Assembly (NCBI GenBank): GCA_031213475.1
Contig: JARUPZ010000025.1
Span: 5,219,676-5,283,675, forward strand
From: Nereocystis luetkeana
Taxonomy: Eukaryota > Sar > Phaeophyceae > Laminariales > Laminariaceae
Length of the DNA: 64,000 bases
Direction: 5' to 3'
Shown here: piece by piece, positions 1 to 11,600 of the stretch
How the letters are laid out: every line of letters begins with the position of its first letter
Position numbering within the stretch: position 1 is the first letter of the stretch
Position numbers and translations under genes: made by a program
The notes under the pieces: generated by a model
What the model was told of the DNA's origin: nothing
The model's database searches: none
The model's input: the letters and a program-made list of their open reading frames with translations, nothing else

Positions 1-110
1 TCTTTCTCTAGTCAAATATGTCGTATTTCGTGCGTGGCATAGTGCCCAATGAATCGAACCAACCGTAACGAGCGTTGCCCTTGTTCTGCTTGCTGTGCTG
101 GGGAATGAAG

Positions 111-593
111 GCAGATGATGGGTATTCACTGGAGGATGGACGGTCAAGAAGGATTACTCCTCGGCGAGATGGCCGGTGTCCGTATCCTGCAGCAGGTGAG
201 AGACCGCACGCACCTAAGACGTCTACTTACTAATAAAAGGTTACATTTTACCTTACATAGGTACGGCGAAGGGCATTAACAAAAGTGCTACTGCGCTGGC
301 GTACATTGCCCCTGCTGCTGCTAGCTTCTGCTCCTCCTGGACTGTGTTACCGTTGCTCTGGTCGGGCATGCTGCGCATGTACTACTTTTGATTGGTAAGT
401 GTGATCAACTGATCATTGTTCCTTGCGTATCCCGTATTATCGATTGCAGGAGGCCGTGGCATTCCCAGAGAACGAGCCCTACGAGTTCCGCCTGATGTCA
501 GGCCAGACGATCCGACTAGAAACCGACGGGTCTTTCTTCGTCGACAACCAGAGGTGCAGCGGTGACGCGTTCATGGGCGCTGACCTGTGCTAA
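111..593 (+). CDS. vBPO: Vanadium-dependent bromoperoxidase, 3' exons 12-13 (unit 0, cut by window edge)
   Basis: These are the last two exons of a vanadium haloperoxidase, which oxidises halide with hydrogen peroxide at a protein-bound vanadate. Exon 12 is 111-195, with acceptor ...GAATGAAG before 111 and donor GTGAGA after 195. It encodes QMMGIHWRMDGQEGLLLGE and the start of the next helix; the His of GIHWR is the axial vanadate ligand of the family. Exon 13 is 450-593, with acceptor TTGCAG, and encodes the C-terminus ending ADLC followed by TAA. It has Gln (VDNQRC) where units 2 and 3 have Arg. The phase-1 start of exon 12 fits the phase-2 end of exon 11 in other copies. No lesion is visible here. 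Exons 1-11 lie outside the window, so whether the gene is whole is unknown. Confidence 0.9.
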
Positions 594-3080
594 CATGTCC
601 AACAAGGCCAACCGTATACTGTACCACTCCCGAGGACGGTGCCGAACCCCGGTTGTGGCCTCACTGTACCGGCGGTATCATTGGTGCATCCGCACGACTG
701 CTCTGGCCGGAACCTAGTCAACCATATATATGCGATTAATTGGCCTTCGTATCCAGTTGAGTAGCGTTCGGCGACCTACTGGAAACCCGAGGTGTGACAA
801 CTTCAACTTTCATGTCTCGGCAATGGTATAGGATATGTAATCTAGTCTGTAAGCGATAATTCACCATACCTTGATCCTGCGAAGACAGACGCCGTACTTG
901 ATTAGCAGGCGGATGAATCACCCCCTGCCTCTAACTCGAAGTTGGTGTCCAAGGCGGGTAGTTTGCAACGGATTTGTTTGCTTCTTTTGGAACAAATGTT
1001 CATGTATACCTCCACCCATATTCTGTGCCACGAGGAAGGTAGCAAGTGTTGTTTTGAAAATGTGTAACATGTCGGTTTGTACTTTTTGTTGCTGCTGTTT
1101 TTTGCTTAACATCGTTGACAAGAGGGTGAGGTTCATGAACGATTGTTCGATGCTAGAAGAAGGCGATGGCCTTCCGTATGTTCGACGAGTATGCTTGGGT
1201 CAACTTCCAATTTCGATAGAGCGCATGCGTTCGTACCGAAGTTCCTGTTGGGACTCCAGGGGTAGTTCGTACCGTATAAACTGTTTTAGGTAGGCCTGCC
1301 CTGCCCCCCCCCCAGAACGAAGGGCGTCCGCATGGCTCTATCCGCGTCGGGAAAGCATGACTATCTAGTTCAGTGAATATATCGGTGGGCAAACACACTG
1401 GTGTCTAATTCGGTCTGTGTGTTCCAATCCTCGAAGCAGCAGTAGTCACAACGGTGTTGGCTCGTAGTTTTGTTGTCTTTCAATTATATATTTGTGGTGA
1501 TGGGAACACGTATGCTTGCCAATGTACACTTAGTCTAGTAATTGTTTGTTCTTCATCAAGTACCAGAGAAGCGTAGTGTCCATATATGTTCAGTTATGTA
1601 CGCATGGCATAGGCAGTCTCACGTTTGGCAGAAAGGAGACCACCAAACTGGCCCGCCGTCCCTCCTACTACTGCCACAGAAAGGGAAGTTTCACATTGTC
1701 CCCCCTACGCAATCACAGTGTTAATGCCGCCCATCTATGTCTGTGTAACCACACAAAGTTTTTAATGTAAAGCCGGGTGGGTCACCCAAGTACATGTAAT
1801 CATTACGCTTAATTGCGTGCATTGAACGCGTGATATAGCCGGTTGATAACACCCGCTACACGCAGCTGCTCTCGGAGAGATCTTCCCTCGACGTTGGAGG
1901 CGTGGAGGGGGGGGGTCGCACCTATGACGGATCTAACTGGTTCTGATCAAATCGACCACGCCGTCATTTGGGTGAAAGTGAATATCTTGGTCACGGTTCG
2001 TACAATCTTAACGGAGGTTGATAGTCATCCTCTCTCGTGGTTGTGCCAGCACCTATATACATACTCTGTATTGGTGGTGTGTCTGTTTGTACTGTTGTAG
2101 TGTCTGACCCGAGTGTCGAGGAGGCGAGGTGTTCCAAGGGTATTACATTGGCGTTAGTTTTCCCCTTTTGCCGAGAACCCGGTTGAAATCATTGACCGGG
2201 AAACTGTAAAGTTTGATCTAAGGTACTTTGCCGCACTGGTATACAACAGATATTATTAGGAACCTTGCCCTCGTTATCATCAATAGGGAATTATATACAT
2301 ATATTCAAACATGCTTCGAATTCATGTATTACCGGTCGCGATACTACCAATTTGTTTTTTTTGCCACCGAAGGGTTAGACGGTACACCCGCGTAAACAGA
2401 TTTTTCTGTCGATATTCTTGATTTTGGAAACGATGGATTGAATGTTGGCTGTTGTAGCAGATACACACAAGGTTCTCCGTTTTGTTAATTGAGCAATATA
2501 GCTGGTTTTGCGTACCATAGGGGTTGTTTGTTCCTTCTTGCACAATAAAACTATATATTATGCAAGCCGACGGCAATTTATGGGCGATGCCGTCGTTGGT
2601 CCAGCGCTCAGGGCTCGAATACATATGCTCCGATCAAGTCCCGACCCAGAATGTATGCCACCGATCCGATGCAGACAGGCAGTGGGGTACGTTTCAAGCT
2701 CCACCCCGGGCTATCGCACAACGTGGTCCTATGCTCGCATCCCCACTGCAAACGCATACCATCACAGGAGTAGCCTTTTTCAGTTGAAGGACACCTGACT
2801 GCTGCGGCTCATCCACTACTACATACAGCGAAATTTAACCCAATATCCTCGGAACACTATTTGGGCTTGAGTGTTATTCAACATGTGCCTCGGCTATCGA
2901 ATTGCACCCTTGTAGCACGTATCATGCGAGGGTGCGAATCGTCGCTTGCCACACATCTTGCTTTTTTTGCTACTTCCCGCTATATACCGCACAAACTCGG
3001 CATTTCAAACTCACACATTTAAATGCATACACCCCCAAAGTCGCCGGACTCCTGGGGAAACGAATGTATGGCCGACTCAC

Positions 3081-3343
3081 CATGTCATAATCGTCGACAG
3101 CATCATCGTCGACTACCTCTGTGATGCATCCACGCTTTTCAAGAGGACTCGATCGCCTGCGATCCATGCCGTTTTCCGATAGCGAACCGAACTATCCACA
3201 CCAACAGACTGCAGGTACCCCGATGTTGGTGGGAATTTCCCTCGACGAGTTGGCCGTCGGGTCTGGGATCCCCGCCTCATGGGCAAATACGGATACAGCA
3301 CCACCAGAAGGAACGGTGGAATCTCGCATTGTGCGAATTGAGA
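3081..3343 (-). pseudogene. Candidate exon b of the same unidentified gene, frameshifted (unit 0)
   Basis: This matches 15481-15744 but is 263 instead of 264 bases long. A one-base loss falls in the Ser-rich stretch (SSSSPSENG in the other copies) and ends the frame early. The donor GTGAGT after the ATG-ending exon is conserved. If this is an exon, the unit 0 copy is dead. Confidence 0.3.
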
Positions 3344-3616
3344 CTATTGACCTTGGTAGACACCTTCAATAGCGGTATTGATTCATGAGTGGTAGCTGAT
3401 ACGCTGGGAGGTATATGCGGGTCAGCGTGTCGCGAGGATTTCCAAGGGTAAAGCATACCTGATATTTTGTTTTTTTCAAAGAGGGTTTTACGGGCCAAGA
3501 GTAGGCCCGCCAGCGCAAAGATTCGCCGACAACCAAATGCTCTGGCCACGAAACTGGGATAAATCAAATATCGACCACTGAACTCGCCCCTCGCTCAGCT
3601 GACGCACTATACTCAC

Positions 3617-3738
3617 GTCCTGCCAGGCGGCCACCGGGGTACGGCGCAAGCACGCTCGAGGCCGCCCCCGACAAAATCGAGCTCGGGGATCACGATGGGG
3701 CAGTTGCGTTCCGTGAGGTAAACTTTATCTGGCGCTAG
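3617..3738 (-). other. Candidate exon a of an unidentified gene, antisense to vBPO (unit 0)
   Basis: On the minus strand a pyrimidine-rich tract ending in AG precedes 3738, and a good donor (GTGAGT) follows 3617. The 122 bases between are open in one frame and start LAPDKVYLTERNCPIVIPEL, with natural-looking composition. I do not recognise the protein. The same 122 bases lie at 15086-15207 (+) and 55016-55137 (-), and a broken copy lies at 32612-32737 (+). It could be a relic carried along in the repeat unit. No second exon compatible in phase was established. Confidence 0.3.
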
Positions 3739-4767
3739 CTTCAACAAAGAAAATTGTTCACGTCTAGGAACGCTGAGCAACACTGAGAGCACATAGGCAA
3801 CAATACCGCAAACATGTGTAATACTCTTAGACTACCAAGATGCAACTTTAACCTTACAACGGCATACGATGTACGCGTGTCGTGCCCCACACTTGATGTG
3901 ATCTTTTGTGAAGCGGGGAGTTTATCAATTTCTCCGAACCCACTATGTCTATGACGCCGAGGGACTGGCGGGCTCTTATATTAATTCGGTGCGCTGTCCG
4001 TCGACATTGAATCATCAAGGGTCACTCGATCAGAATCACAAGAATGAGCCATAGAGCAGCAGATGAAGGTCTGGTATATGATTTGCCTCAGCAATATAAA
4101 TGTAACGAATTCAACTTGTATCGGGTTTATACGGTCAGAGTAGTATCTGAAGAATCTCCTGACTTGTGCCCATCGATCGATTCTTTTTAGGTGCATGTGT
4201 CCGCTCGTGCAGCGGTTGGCTATCATATAGTCTATATACTATCGAGGGTGATATCTGCCGAGCGCGAGGTGTGGGCGCTTATCGCTTCAAGGGTAGGAAA
4301 TAAGTGCGTGTCCAGCACATACATTCACAAATATATATGGGGATACTAGACAATAGCACAGTGAAAACAACAACAGTTGACCAAAGAATCGTCTTGTACG
4401 AGCACCACAAAACACGATAAGTAGCAAATACGTAAAACAGTTTTACCTCAATCAAGGGGATTGGACGATACACCTATATTTGAAGGGTTTTTATCGACAG
4501 GCCCGCAGTGAAAGAAGAAATAAACGTGTAAATGCTCCAACCACGACATAACCAGGTTGGCCCTCTGCCCCCAACGCTCCCGAAACAGCTGCACCTCTTC
4601 GGCAGCAATGCCGTTTTATTGTGTAAGAATAAATTCTACTCACGGTACGCCATCGCGTATATATATGGCACACCATACGTATTCGTAGGCCGATAAAATG
4701 CTTGACAGCAGGATGTGCGTGTGTGGTAGATTGAAACATGCGATATGATTTTTCTTCATTTCGCATT

Positions 4768-4769
<2 letters not shown>

Positions 4770-4798
<29 letters not shown>
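4770..4798. repeat. AT microsatellite (unit 1)
   Basis: An uninterrupted run of AT dinucleotides of about 29 bases. The matching tracts at about 30391, 39825 and 57331 are a few bases shorter. Translated, it gives the IYIYIY strings seen in spurious frames. Confidence 0.95.
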
Positions 4799-4801
<3 letters not shown>

Positions 4802-4892
4802 CTTTGCTGAGGTGGTGCGATCGAGGGACCACGGATAAAGCAGGGAAAACCTCCACTTTGCAGTTTCGTACCATTCTGGCAATATTCCCGAA

Positions 4893-5093
4893 ATGAAACG
4901 AGGTGGGAAAAATCATACTCCGCTTGCCACCCCGCTCCCGTTTAGTACTTTGAACCTGCAGTGGGCCTTTCCTATTCACCGCGCTACTACTGCTATTCAG
5001 AAGGAGGAAACAAATAGTCAGCCCTCCGATGGAGCGGCCGGCGATCCTATGCACCCAACTGGCGAGACACAACAAGCAACGACAGAGCATTAA
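4893..5093 (+). CDS. Possible small ORF or terminal exon, 66 codons (unit 1)
   Basis: An open frame from ATG to TAA. It can be extended upstream to an acceptor-like CTTTGCAG near 4863. The last 30 residues are hydrophilic (QPSDGAAGDPMHPTGETQ) and look coding, but no family is recognised. It is unchanged in all four copies of the 5' flank, which is uninformative because the surrounding DNA is equally unchanged. It could be chance. Confidence 0.22.
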   Translation: MKRGGKNHTPLATPLPFSTLNLQWAFPIHRATTAIQKEETNSQPSDGAAGDPMHPTGETQQATTEH

Positions 5094-6013
5094 CCAAATT
5101 TGAATGTACTTGATGGAGTATGTTTTGGCTACACACATTATATATATACATATATCTATATATATATAAATTCCTGGTATGTATGCCTTCCCGTCGGAAC
5201 CAACCTATTTTCTGCAATATATGTAAGTTGGTTTCGACAATTTTTCTGCATTATTTAAAAGTCAACATAAATGTGAACTGCCCTACAGATGGAGGATATT
5301 ACAAAACTTGGACTCAACTTTGGCTTCTGGAGCACAAGCAGGTACCGTTTAGGTGGCGCAGGGGATAAGAAGTTGTTTTTATGTACCTACGAACTCATGT
5401 GTTTCTCTCGCGAGGATGTAATCTCTTTTACGTTTGTGATACACGGTAGTGTTTTAGTTTGTTGTCTTGTTACTACGTTTTACGTCCAGAAGATGCCCAA
5501 GAGGGTACATACGTCACTCACATAGTATTAATAGTAGACGAGAACGCAAACACACGTCAACATACCAGATAGATGTCACGTTCGTCCTCCACCATCGATA
5601 AAGTCGTGCGCAGCTACGAGCGCGATTTCAAGAAAACACATAGAGAGTAGCTCAAGGTTACTGAAGAATGATATCACAGTAAATTTGTAACACCTGCTCA
5701 GGATAGCTGTTTCTCGTTAGCTAGCCCAAGATGTCCATTTTTGTTAATTTTATTTTTTGCTCATCCCATTTATTATCTTCGCACATCTTTTTCTCTCTCT
5801 CCTTCCAACTCGTAACTCAGATCCGGGGTCACATAGCAGGTTCTTCTCCCCCCTTCCCGCCACGGTACGTGCCTTCAGTTTTATCGCGAGAAGATTTCAG
5901 CCTTTTCTTCCTTCGTCGACTCGCATTGAATTGTTTGTGCCTACCCACGCTGCAAGGCGCTCTCAACAATTGAATCTTTTAAAATTATATTTTGAAAATA
6001 AAAACAAAATTCG

Positions 6014-6086
6014 GACCCACCTGGGGCTCGAGCCCAGGACTCAAACATAAGTAGAAATCGAGGTTAACCACTTGAACCACCGGGGC
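6014..6086 (-). other. tRNA-like sequence with A and B boxes (unit 1)
   Basis: Minus strand, 73 nt. The A box TGGTTCAAGTGG fits the Pol III consensus exactly. The T-arm is a 6-bp stem around CTCGAGC and gives a B box with one mismatch. GGTT and AACC can form a D-stem. The acceptor stem pairs poorly and no canonical 7-base anticodon loop forms, so this is probably a tRNA pseudogene or tRNA-derived repeat rather than a working tRNA. A T-rich stretch follows its 3' end. Confidence 0.4.
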
Positions 6087-8673
6087 GACCGGCTATATAT
6101 CTGTACTGCTGCTCAGCAATCGTACATGACATATGTGCACAAGGCTGCGCCGGCAAACATGATACAAGCCCAGGTGAGGGGGGTTATAATTTGAGAGGTT
6201 TGACTTCACCGAAGTTGTCCCTAAAGGAGTGTGCTGTCGTTGTGGGCGCTCAGAGCGGAATATTGTGACAAACATTGGATAGCGAACGGCACCCACCCCC
6301 ACCCACTCTTTTGCTCCCCATGTTTTGTATCGTATATATCGCAATAAACAGCGGACGAAACAGGTTGTTTAGGTTAGGTCCTACGGTATAGTAGGCCCGC
6401 TGTACGTACATACATTGGGACGGTGAGCCGAAAGAAGACCAGCAACAACAAACAGTAGAGCGTTCCCGCAAGCGAACACCATTGAAGTTATACTCTAGTT
6501 TCTGAACCGCTTGCTCCCATGTACGTCTAGGCAATCAATATAAATGAATATATGTATGTATATATACATTTATTTCGGAGACCTAACCGGCGCATGTTCA
6601 CTGTCAGGGGAAGCATTACCGACTGAATCTTCAGCTAGTTGACCACGCAGCTACATACAAAGCCGACGACGTAAGTGACACATTTTTGCGAATAAACGCC
6701 CAACCGAACAAATATCCACCCCGTCGTCGACCACAGTAGATATACTCGTGCTCTTCTTGTCTTTTCCGAGGACCGCCCCTCCACGTTTTGCTCATAACAT
6801 AATATGTTTTGCTTGCTGAAACTATTTGGTTTACGTAGGGGGCTTCGAACTTATCCGGCAAAAAGAACGACCGAAACTAGAACAAGGCACATACATTTGC
6901 GACTCTGGTTGGGTACAGAGTTCGCTATGACTCACAAAAAATCGCGGAAATTTTCACGGTACTCCTTGAAACAACGACCGTCAACTTTCCCTCGATCGAC
7001 CCCAACCAGCCTGCACGCATTAACAGTAAACAACACAAAGTACAGTTAAATGGCTGATTTTGTAAAAAAATGAAAACAAAACGATTATTCCCAACTAAGC
7101 AACACTACGCGTTTACCTCTCTCTCTGCGCCTTACCGTTGTATTTGCCGAGCAGCACTAAATGTATAGAGTAGTATCGTTATACCAATTTTGAGCACTTG
7201 GAGTTGTTGACACAAACATACTGGTTGTTAATTTTACTGCTGCTGTGGGCTGCCATTTCAAGTATATACATTATGTAAATATTGTTGCATGGCTGGGCCT
7301 TACTTGCTTTATATATCCCTCATTCCCAGTAATTCCTATCGTTTAGTTTAACTTCACAAATATACCGACAAGTCATGCTCCGCGTGGTCAGAAACACATA
7401 TTTTGATACGTAATGCATAGCTGCATGATCCGCGTTGTTACATAACTTTATGTTGGTGCGTGGTCAATACCTCAAAAACCACCACAATTACCAGAGCTGT
7501 TATTGACGCGGCAACATTTACCTGCAAATTTAGAACATCGCATCTCTCTTTTGATACGCCATACACCCATGGCTTCGTGCCTCCTCAAATATGTGCAAGA
7601 AACAATTGTTATCCTATCAATTCGCCCGCGTGTCCTCTTGGAGTTTACTCTAGATTTCCCCACGCCTGGGGTGTGGGTATGGTCTGTCGAAAAACTAGTG
7701 CAATATCTAGCGTCAGGAAGAATGCGGTTAGGCAGAAGCTACAATCTAAGTATCCGTTTACATAATTTGAACCGAATAGACCGAACTGTCGTCCTTCCTT
7801 TTTCGAAAAGGAGATACTGTCGGTTATGGCCTATGAGTAGACACAGGGCGTCGTGTGATATACATTACTATTGCGATGCGGTACGCGGGACCGCCCTACC
7901 TCGCACTGCTGAGGCAAAGTGAGGAACAACCAGGTTGCTCACATACAACTATTTATTGCGTACGTAGTTTAGAGAAGCATGCCTTCTACTATATTATCTG
8001 AACGTTTCAATATTTAATGCGGAATCACAAACCCGATCGTGGCCTCAGAGACCACCATCAGCCCCACCTCTGGAAGCATAAAATAATACGCTCTTCGCCC
8101 ACACCTGGATACGGAAGATGGCATTAACACAAGATGCGCTTCACGGATCCGCGTGGTGTCTTGGCTCACCCTTCCTTGTCATTCCGCGATCTCTCCCTCC
8201 CAACTTCTTACTACACTCAGAAGACACCCCTGCTGCCACACGAGAATTGGACGCTGACGCATCTGCTACGCACTCTTCTATTTATCGATACGACCAAGAG
8301 TGAGTGACACCCGGTATGTCAAACATTAATGGAAAACAAATTCCAGTACTAGCCACTGGGAATAATGTAGAACGATGTGGTTTGTGCCGCGCGCGCGGGC
8401 CGCGAAGACTGTCGGTGGCAGGCCATGGATTTCCAACAAGTTTGTCGAGCAGAGATTTTGTGGCCGAGTGTTATGAACAGCAAAATAATCGGCTGACGGT
8501 GCTATCCACGAAACAAAAAAAAACACCGTTGGTATTCCTCTCGCCCCCTCTAGCGACCTCACCGCCCTCTCAATCGACGAAACTTACAACTGCGTTATAC
8601 TTCGTATGATTGCCTTGAATCAATGAAAAACAGCGGACACGTGAGCTCATCGAGGACGACATCCACACGCAGC

Positions 8674-11600
8674 ATGAAGGGGCTTGCGGGATCCGCCGGC
8701 GCTGTGGCCGTCATCACCTTCGGTGTTTTCTCTGGAGCAAGCGCGGACTCGTCGGTGCAAGAAGTCTGAATACGGGTCAACTGGCGGTGTAGATGATGCA
8801 GCATCGCCACCGATGAACGCCTTGAACGAGAGCCTTTCACGACGTCTTCAAGCGAGTGGACGCCGCGGACGCCCCCGTCCTCGTCCCCCCGTGACCGATG
8901 ACGCTCTTGACCCCACTGGAAGTGTGAGTGCCGACAATCACGTAGTGTTCAGCGGTCTATGAAAGAAGCCTGGTGCAGGGTGGGGGGAGAGGAATGAGCG
9001 CTCCTATGAAACAATGAGCTTTTACTGCAATCCCAGTGAGCTTTTCGATTTTATGTCTGCATTGACATAATACTGCCTGTACCGTCTCGATGAGTGAACC
9101 AAACACTGGGAACAATATCCAAGCTTGGTTCGGAGTGGTGTAAATACCGTCAAGCTGTGCGCATATACCCGTCGACCGTCGGCGACGATACCATTTGTTT
9201 AGCAGTATTTTCGAGTCATATTTCAGAGCAGGTCGCCAATGGAGACATTATGGACACTGAACATCACTGCTCACAACATGGTTTGACCCTCAGGGATAGT
9301 TACACTGACCTTGCACGAAAAGGCAGTCGAAAGCGACCCTTTGGTGGCTGACTAAAAACATTGATGCTGGTGTGGACCGTCTAACCATGACTTTTACCGT
9401 TTCGGTTCGTATCTCGTCCGTTGCCATGCCACGTGACGTACAGCCCGCAGAAAGAACTGCCAGCGCGCTGACCCAGCGGACTGAATGGGCGGAAACCGAG
9501 TTTGCAGCATCGGTAGGCACGCTCCACGAAAACAATGGCGACCAGTCATCCGCCGCCACGTTCCACAAGTCGCTGCCGCACGACAGCCTCGGACAGGTGC
9601 AACAGAAAGAGAAGATTACTGATTTACCACTTTCGACTCGAACGCTTCATGCTGTATACTGTTTTGGAGTAAGGAAAGCACGCCAGTTTGTTCGGGTGGC
9701 ACCCTCGACAGAGTAATGGTGCATGCTGGTTATTACTGCTGTATAGGAGGTTTTCTCCATAGGCCAAGAGAAGGGCCAAGGGAAGAGGGAACAGCGGAAT
9801 ACTACAATATGAGGGGGTCATAAGTTCGGCCAGAAGCGTGTTGACTGACGGGCCCACTCGAGAGATGAAATTACGGACAGTTTGTTCGATCATATCTGTG
9901 TTTTACTCTTCAATACGCCGCCGAACCCTACAATAGTCATTAACAATGTTCATTGTGCTCCCTGCGAATGTTTGATGGGGTACAGAGTTGTAAGGTGTGT
10001 TTGTCCTAGACTATGTAGGTGACGTGGTTTTTACACTGACAGTTGAATTTATCCTTGGAAACGGCATCCACCCGCATGAAACGGTGTAAGCGTATACCCC
10101 ACTCGACGACATAGTAGCGATTTCCAATATCTAACAACGCCAGTGACCCACTCTAGGCTGAACACAACAACCACCTTTCTGAAATGTCGTATAGTATATG
10201 GCCAATAGCAACCTTGGCAACCAAGACTTTGCATTCGGATGGCACAACGATTTACACAGCCGTTTCGTGCCAAAGATAATGTGTGCACAAGTTTGTGGCT
10301 ATTTTTCTCTGGCATTTGTATGATACCTACTAACCCTTGTGTTCGGTTCCTCACGCGTGGTGTGCCATTTGAATGCTGCTTCGTTGATCCTTGCGATATT
10401 CCAGGTCGACAGCGAGGCCTTTGACGCTCTTATCGAGTGCGTCGCCGAAGGAGATTTTGACACGTGCGAGCAGGTGCCGGCCGGAGACGACGACGGCTTC
10501 CTAGTCAACCCCCTCGGGGGTATCGCAGTAGACATGGCAGGAGCTTCCGGGTACGTCAATGCTCTGAAAGTTTAAGTACTTTGACCATCGTCCATCATTC
10601 TAAAGGCGATGTTGGCAAGCTTTTTGCCGATCTGTGAATCATGACACGGCTGAAAGATTAAGAAAATCGCTGACGCTGTGCTCAGCAGTATCAAACTCGG
10701 TCAGGACGCCATAAGCAAACACGTATAGACGCAAACAAAATAAAATGTCGAGAGTGACTGTACCGATCGCAATATCCGATCACGGTCGACCACGAGTGTA
10801 GTATTTCAGCGACAGCAATCCTTGTTCCGATAGCCAACGTTCGGCATGAAATATATGACGCACACTGTATCGATCCCAGCGGGTTTGCCGTTGATCGAGT
10901 GGCCCATGGATGCATACAACTCGGCCCCTAGATGTATTGTCAGCGGCATAGTATTATAAGACGACATTGCTCAACATATATATACCGGTTACCACACCGT
11001 TCGACCGTCTTACTGACACCCTGGTTCGCGTCATTCCCCCTCGTCTGTCGTCCGTCCTGCACCCCGCTGGCCCCTTCGCTGGTATTTCCCCGGGTCCATT
11101 CCACCCGTCCGTATGTCAAACAATATACCGTGGACAACTCTCACCCTCGCCATCGGCTCCACCCCGTGCTCAACGGTGACTGCGATGTTCGTGTCGGCAC
11201 CCTACGGCTGTATGCTATATCATATTTGCTTTGGTTTCGTCCTCGGCACTGCGTTCGTCGCTGTTCGTGAACTGCGGGTGTTCCCCACAGCCCCGCCTTA
11301 ACCATCCCAAGCGCTTCACTGCTCAACTCTGAGGACCTGGTAAGCCGCGGTCGTTTCTGGAGTTAGAGAGCGTTGCTGTTTGATGAAGAGGTCATGTAGC
11401 GAAACGTTGCGTTTGGCACCCGAACAAGAGTCCGCGGTTGATTTACCTTGTCGATACTGTTGTTGGTCGACATAAAGCCTTGTCAACTTTGTTTCGTCCG
11501 TCCCGCACGAGAGTGTTCCACGTGCGTTCGGTTGGATGACATCTAAGACGCTCCTCAACCGGATCGAACGCGTTGTATCCATGACACGTCAGGCTGCTCA

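Larger units (their letters stand above)
1..4641 (+). repeat. Repeat unit 0 (3' part): end of haloperoxidase gene and its 3' flank
   Basis: This is the 3' part of the 17.5-kb haloperoxidase repeat unit. It starts inside intron 11 and runs through exons 12-13 and the 3' flank. It aligns with 51.4-56.04 kb (+) and, reversed, with 14.2-18.9 kb and 31.7-36.4 kb. The 3' flank stops early: at 4639-4641 the bases TCA are shared by the 3' flank (as at 56039-56041) and the 5' region (as at 57206-57208). The next unit therefore begins 1167 bases further in than at the unit 3/4 boundary. From roughly 3.4 kb rightwards it is nearly identical to units 2 and 3; further left it differs more often. Confidence 0.9.
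594..4641. other. 3' flank of unit 0, no confident gene
   Basis: About 4 kb after the haloperoxidase stop codon. Both strands carry only short open frames with no recognisable domain. The two stretches with coding character, on the minus strand at 3081-3343 and 3617-3738, are listed separately. A C-run lies at about 1306-1314 and a G-run at 1907-1914. Confidence 0.6.
4642..8673. other. 5' flank of unit 1, no confident gene
   Basis: Four kilobases upstream of the haloperoxidase start. It holds the AT microsatellite, a second AT-rich tract at about 5139-5169, a possible 66-codon frame (4893-5093) and a tRNA-like sequence (6014-6086). Several other open frames of 60-140 codons exist on both strands but show no domain, and each is conserved between copies only because the whole DNA is. 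No promoter element stands out near 8.6 kb. Confidence 0.6.

Noticed and set aside
7503..7922. 139-codon frame repeated at 27276-27695 and 42547-42966
   Set aside because: Conserved only because the whole unit is conserved. No domain, no splice context, and the unit 4 copy has an early stop (123 codons).
8684..8962. Stop codon (TATGA for TCCGA) in unit 1 after DNHVVFSG
   Set aside because: It lies in intron 1, after the GTGAGT donor at 8924, so it does not affect the coding sequence.
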